In this document: piece after piece, positions 63,843-64,000 of the stretch
Numbering within the stretch: position 1 is the stretch's first letter
Layout of the letters: each line of letters starts with the position of its first letter
The notes under the pieces: generated by a model
The model's input: the letters and a program-made list of their open reading frames with translations, nothing else
Told to the model about the DNA's origin: nothing
Databases searched by the model: none
Origin: Arthonia radiata
Taxonomy: Eukaryota > Ascomycota > Arthoniomycetes > Arthoniales > Arthoniaceae
NCBI GenBank assembly: GCA_002989075.1
Contig: PSQN01000015.1
Span: forward strand, 1,550,001-1,614,000
DNA length: 64,000 nt
Direction: 5' to 3'
Translations under genes and position numbers: made by a program

Positions 63843-64000
63843 ATGGGCGTCGTATTGTCCTGGCTCGCCGGTATCGTGCTCTTTTTTATTGGATGGCGCG
63901 ACCTTGCCGGCAGGAACGCTCTCAACTTCGTTCCCGTCACCGGCGAAGCCTCTCAACAGGCTGCTCTCCGCTGGATCCCGGACCTCGTCGACACGAAGCC
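63843..64000 (+). CDS. Membrane-anchored protein, truncated by the window edge
   Basis: The ATG at 63843 opens a frame that is still open at the right edge (52 codons plus 2 nt). It begins with a hydrophobic segment (VVLSWLAGIVLFFIGW), likely a signal anchor, then DLAGRNALNFVPVTGEASQQ. The CT-rich leader and start context are good. The family cannot be told from this part. Confidence 0.55.
   Translation, partial: MGVVLSWLAGIVLFFIGWRDLAGRNALNFVPVTGEASQQAALRWIPDLVDTK

Overview
The window looks like nuclear DNA of a filamentous ascomycete, most likely a Dothideomycete. The evidence is short introns (mostly 50-100 nt) with GT..AG borders and CTAAC/CTGAC branch sites, mixed strands without operons, and typical fungal families (SRPK-like kinase, Yvc1, Clr2, Jip5, SAT4/PTH11-type membrane protein, secreted GH24 lysozyme). 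No rRNA, tRNA or CRISPR array was found. Exon joins below were worked out by hand from splice signals and reading phase; no alignment or transcript was available.

Layout. 1-540 is an AT-rich block that looks like a mutated repeat. 1.1-8.4 kb holds small uncharacterised genes, a three-exon SRPK-like kinase and an APH-fold phosphotransferase. 9.5-17.9 kb is a carbohydrate block on the + strand: pyruvate kinase, a GH36 raffinose synthase/Sip1-type glycosidase and a 12-TM sugar transporter. 18.4-30.0 kb is mostly uncharacterised, but includes a 759-residue membrane protein and a secreted lysozyme with five cysteine-rich modules. 30.3-42.7 kb is a conserved housekeeping block: Jip5 and Clr2 head to head, glia maturation factor, the vacuolar channel Yvc1, and a free-standing aspartate carbamoyltransferase.

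43-64 kb is accessory in character. It starts with a tandem pair of divergent P450-like proteins. A tandem array of small paralogous genes follows on the minus strand (47.4-50.4 kb): three apparently intact copies and one decayed copy, all in duplicated units with shared flanks, with possible distant relatives at 57-58.5 kb. Next come a SAT4-type membrane protein, a secreted lipase-like hydrolase and an orphan three-exon gene. Gene-poor, decaying sequence follows, including a frameshifted relative of a fungal lipocalin-like family. A membrane-anchored protein is cut by the right edge.

The best candidate for something undescribed is the W-x-x-G-[EK]-L small-protein array, followed by the P450-like pair and the multi-module lysozyme. 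Several small spliced genes (1157-1652, 28141-28771, 29191-29618, 34951-35749, 42217-42712, 54978-55874) only become visible after joining exons.
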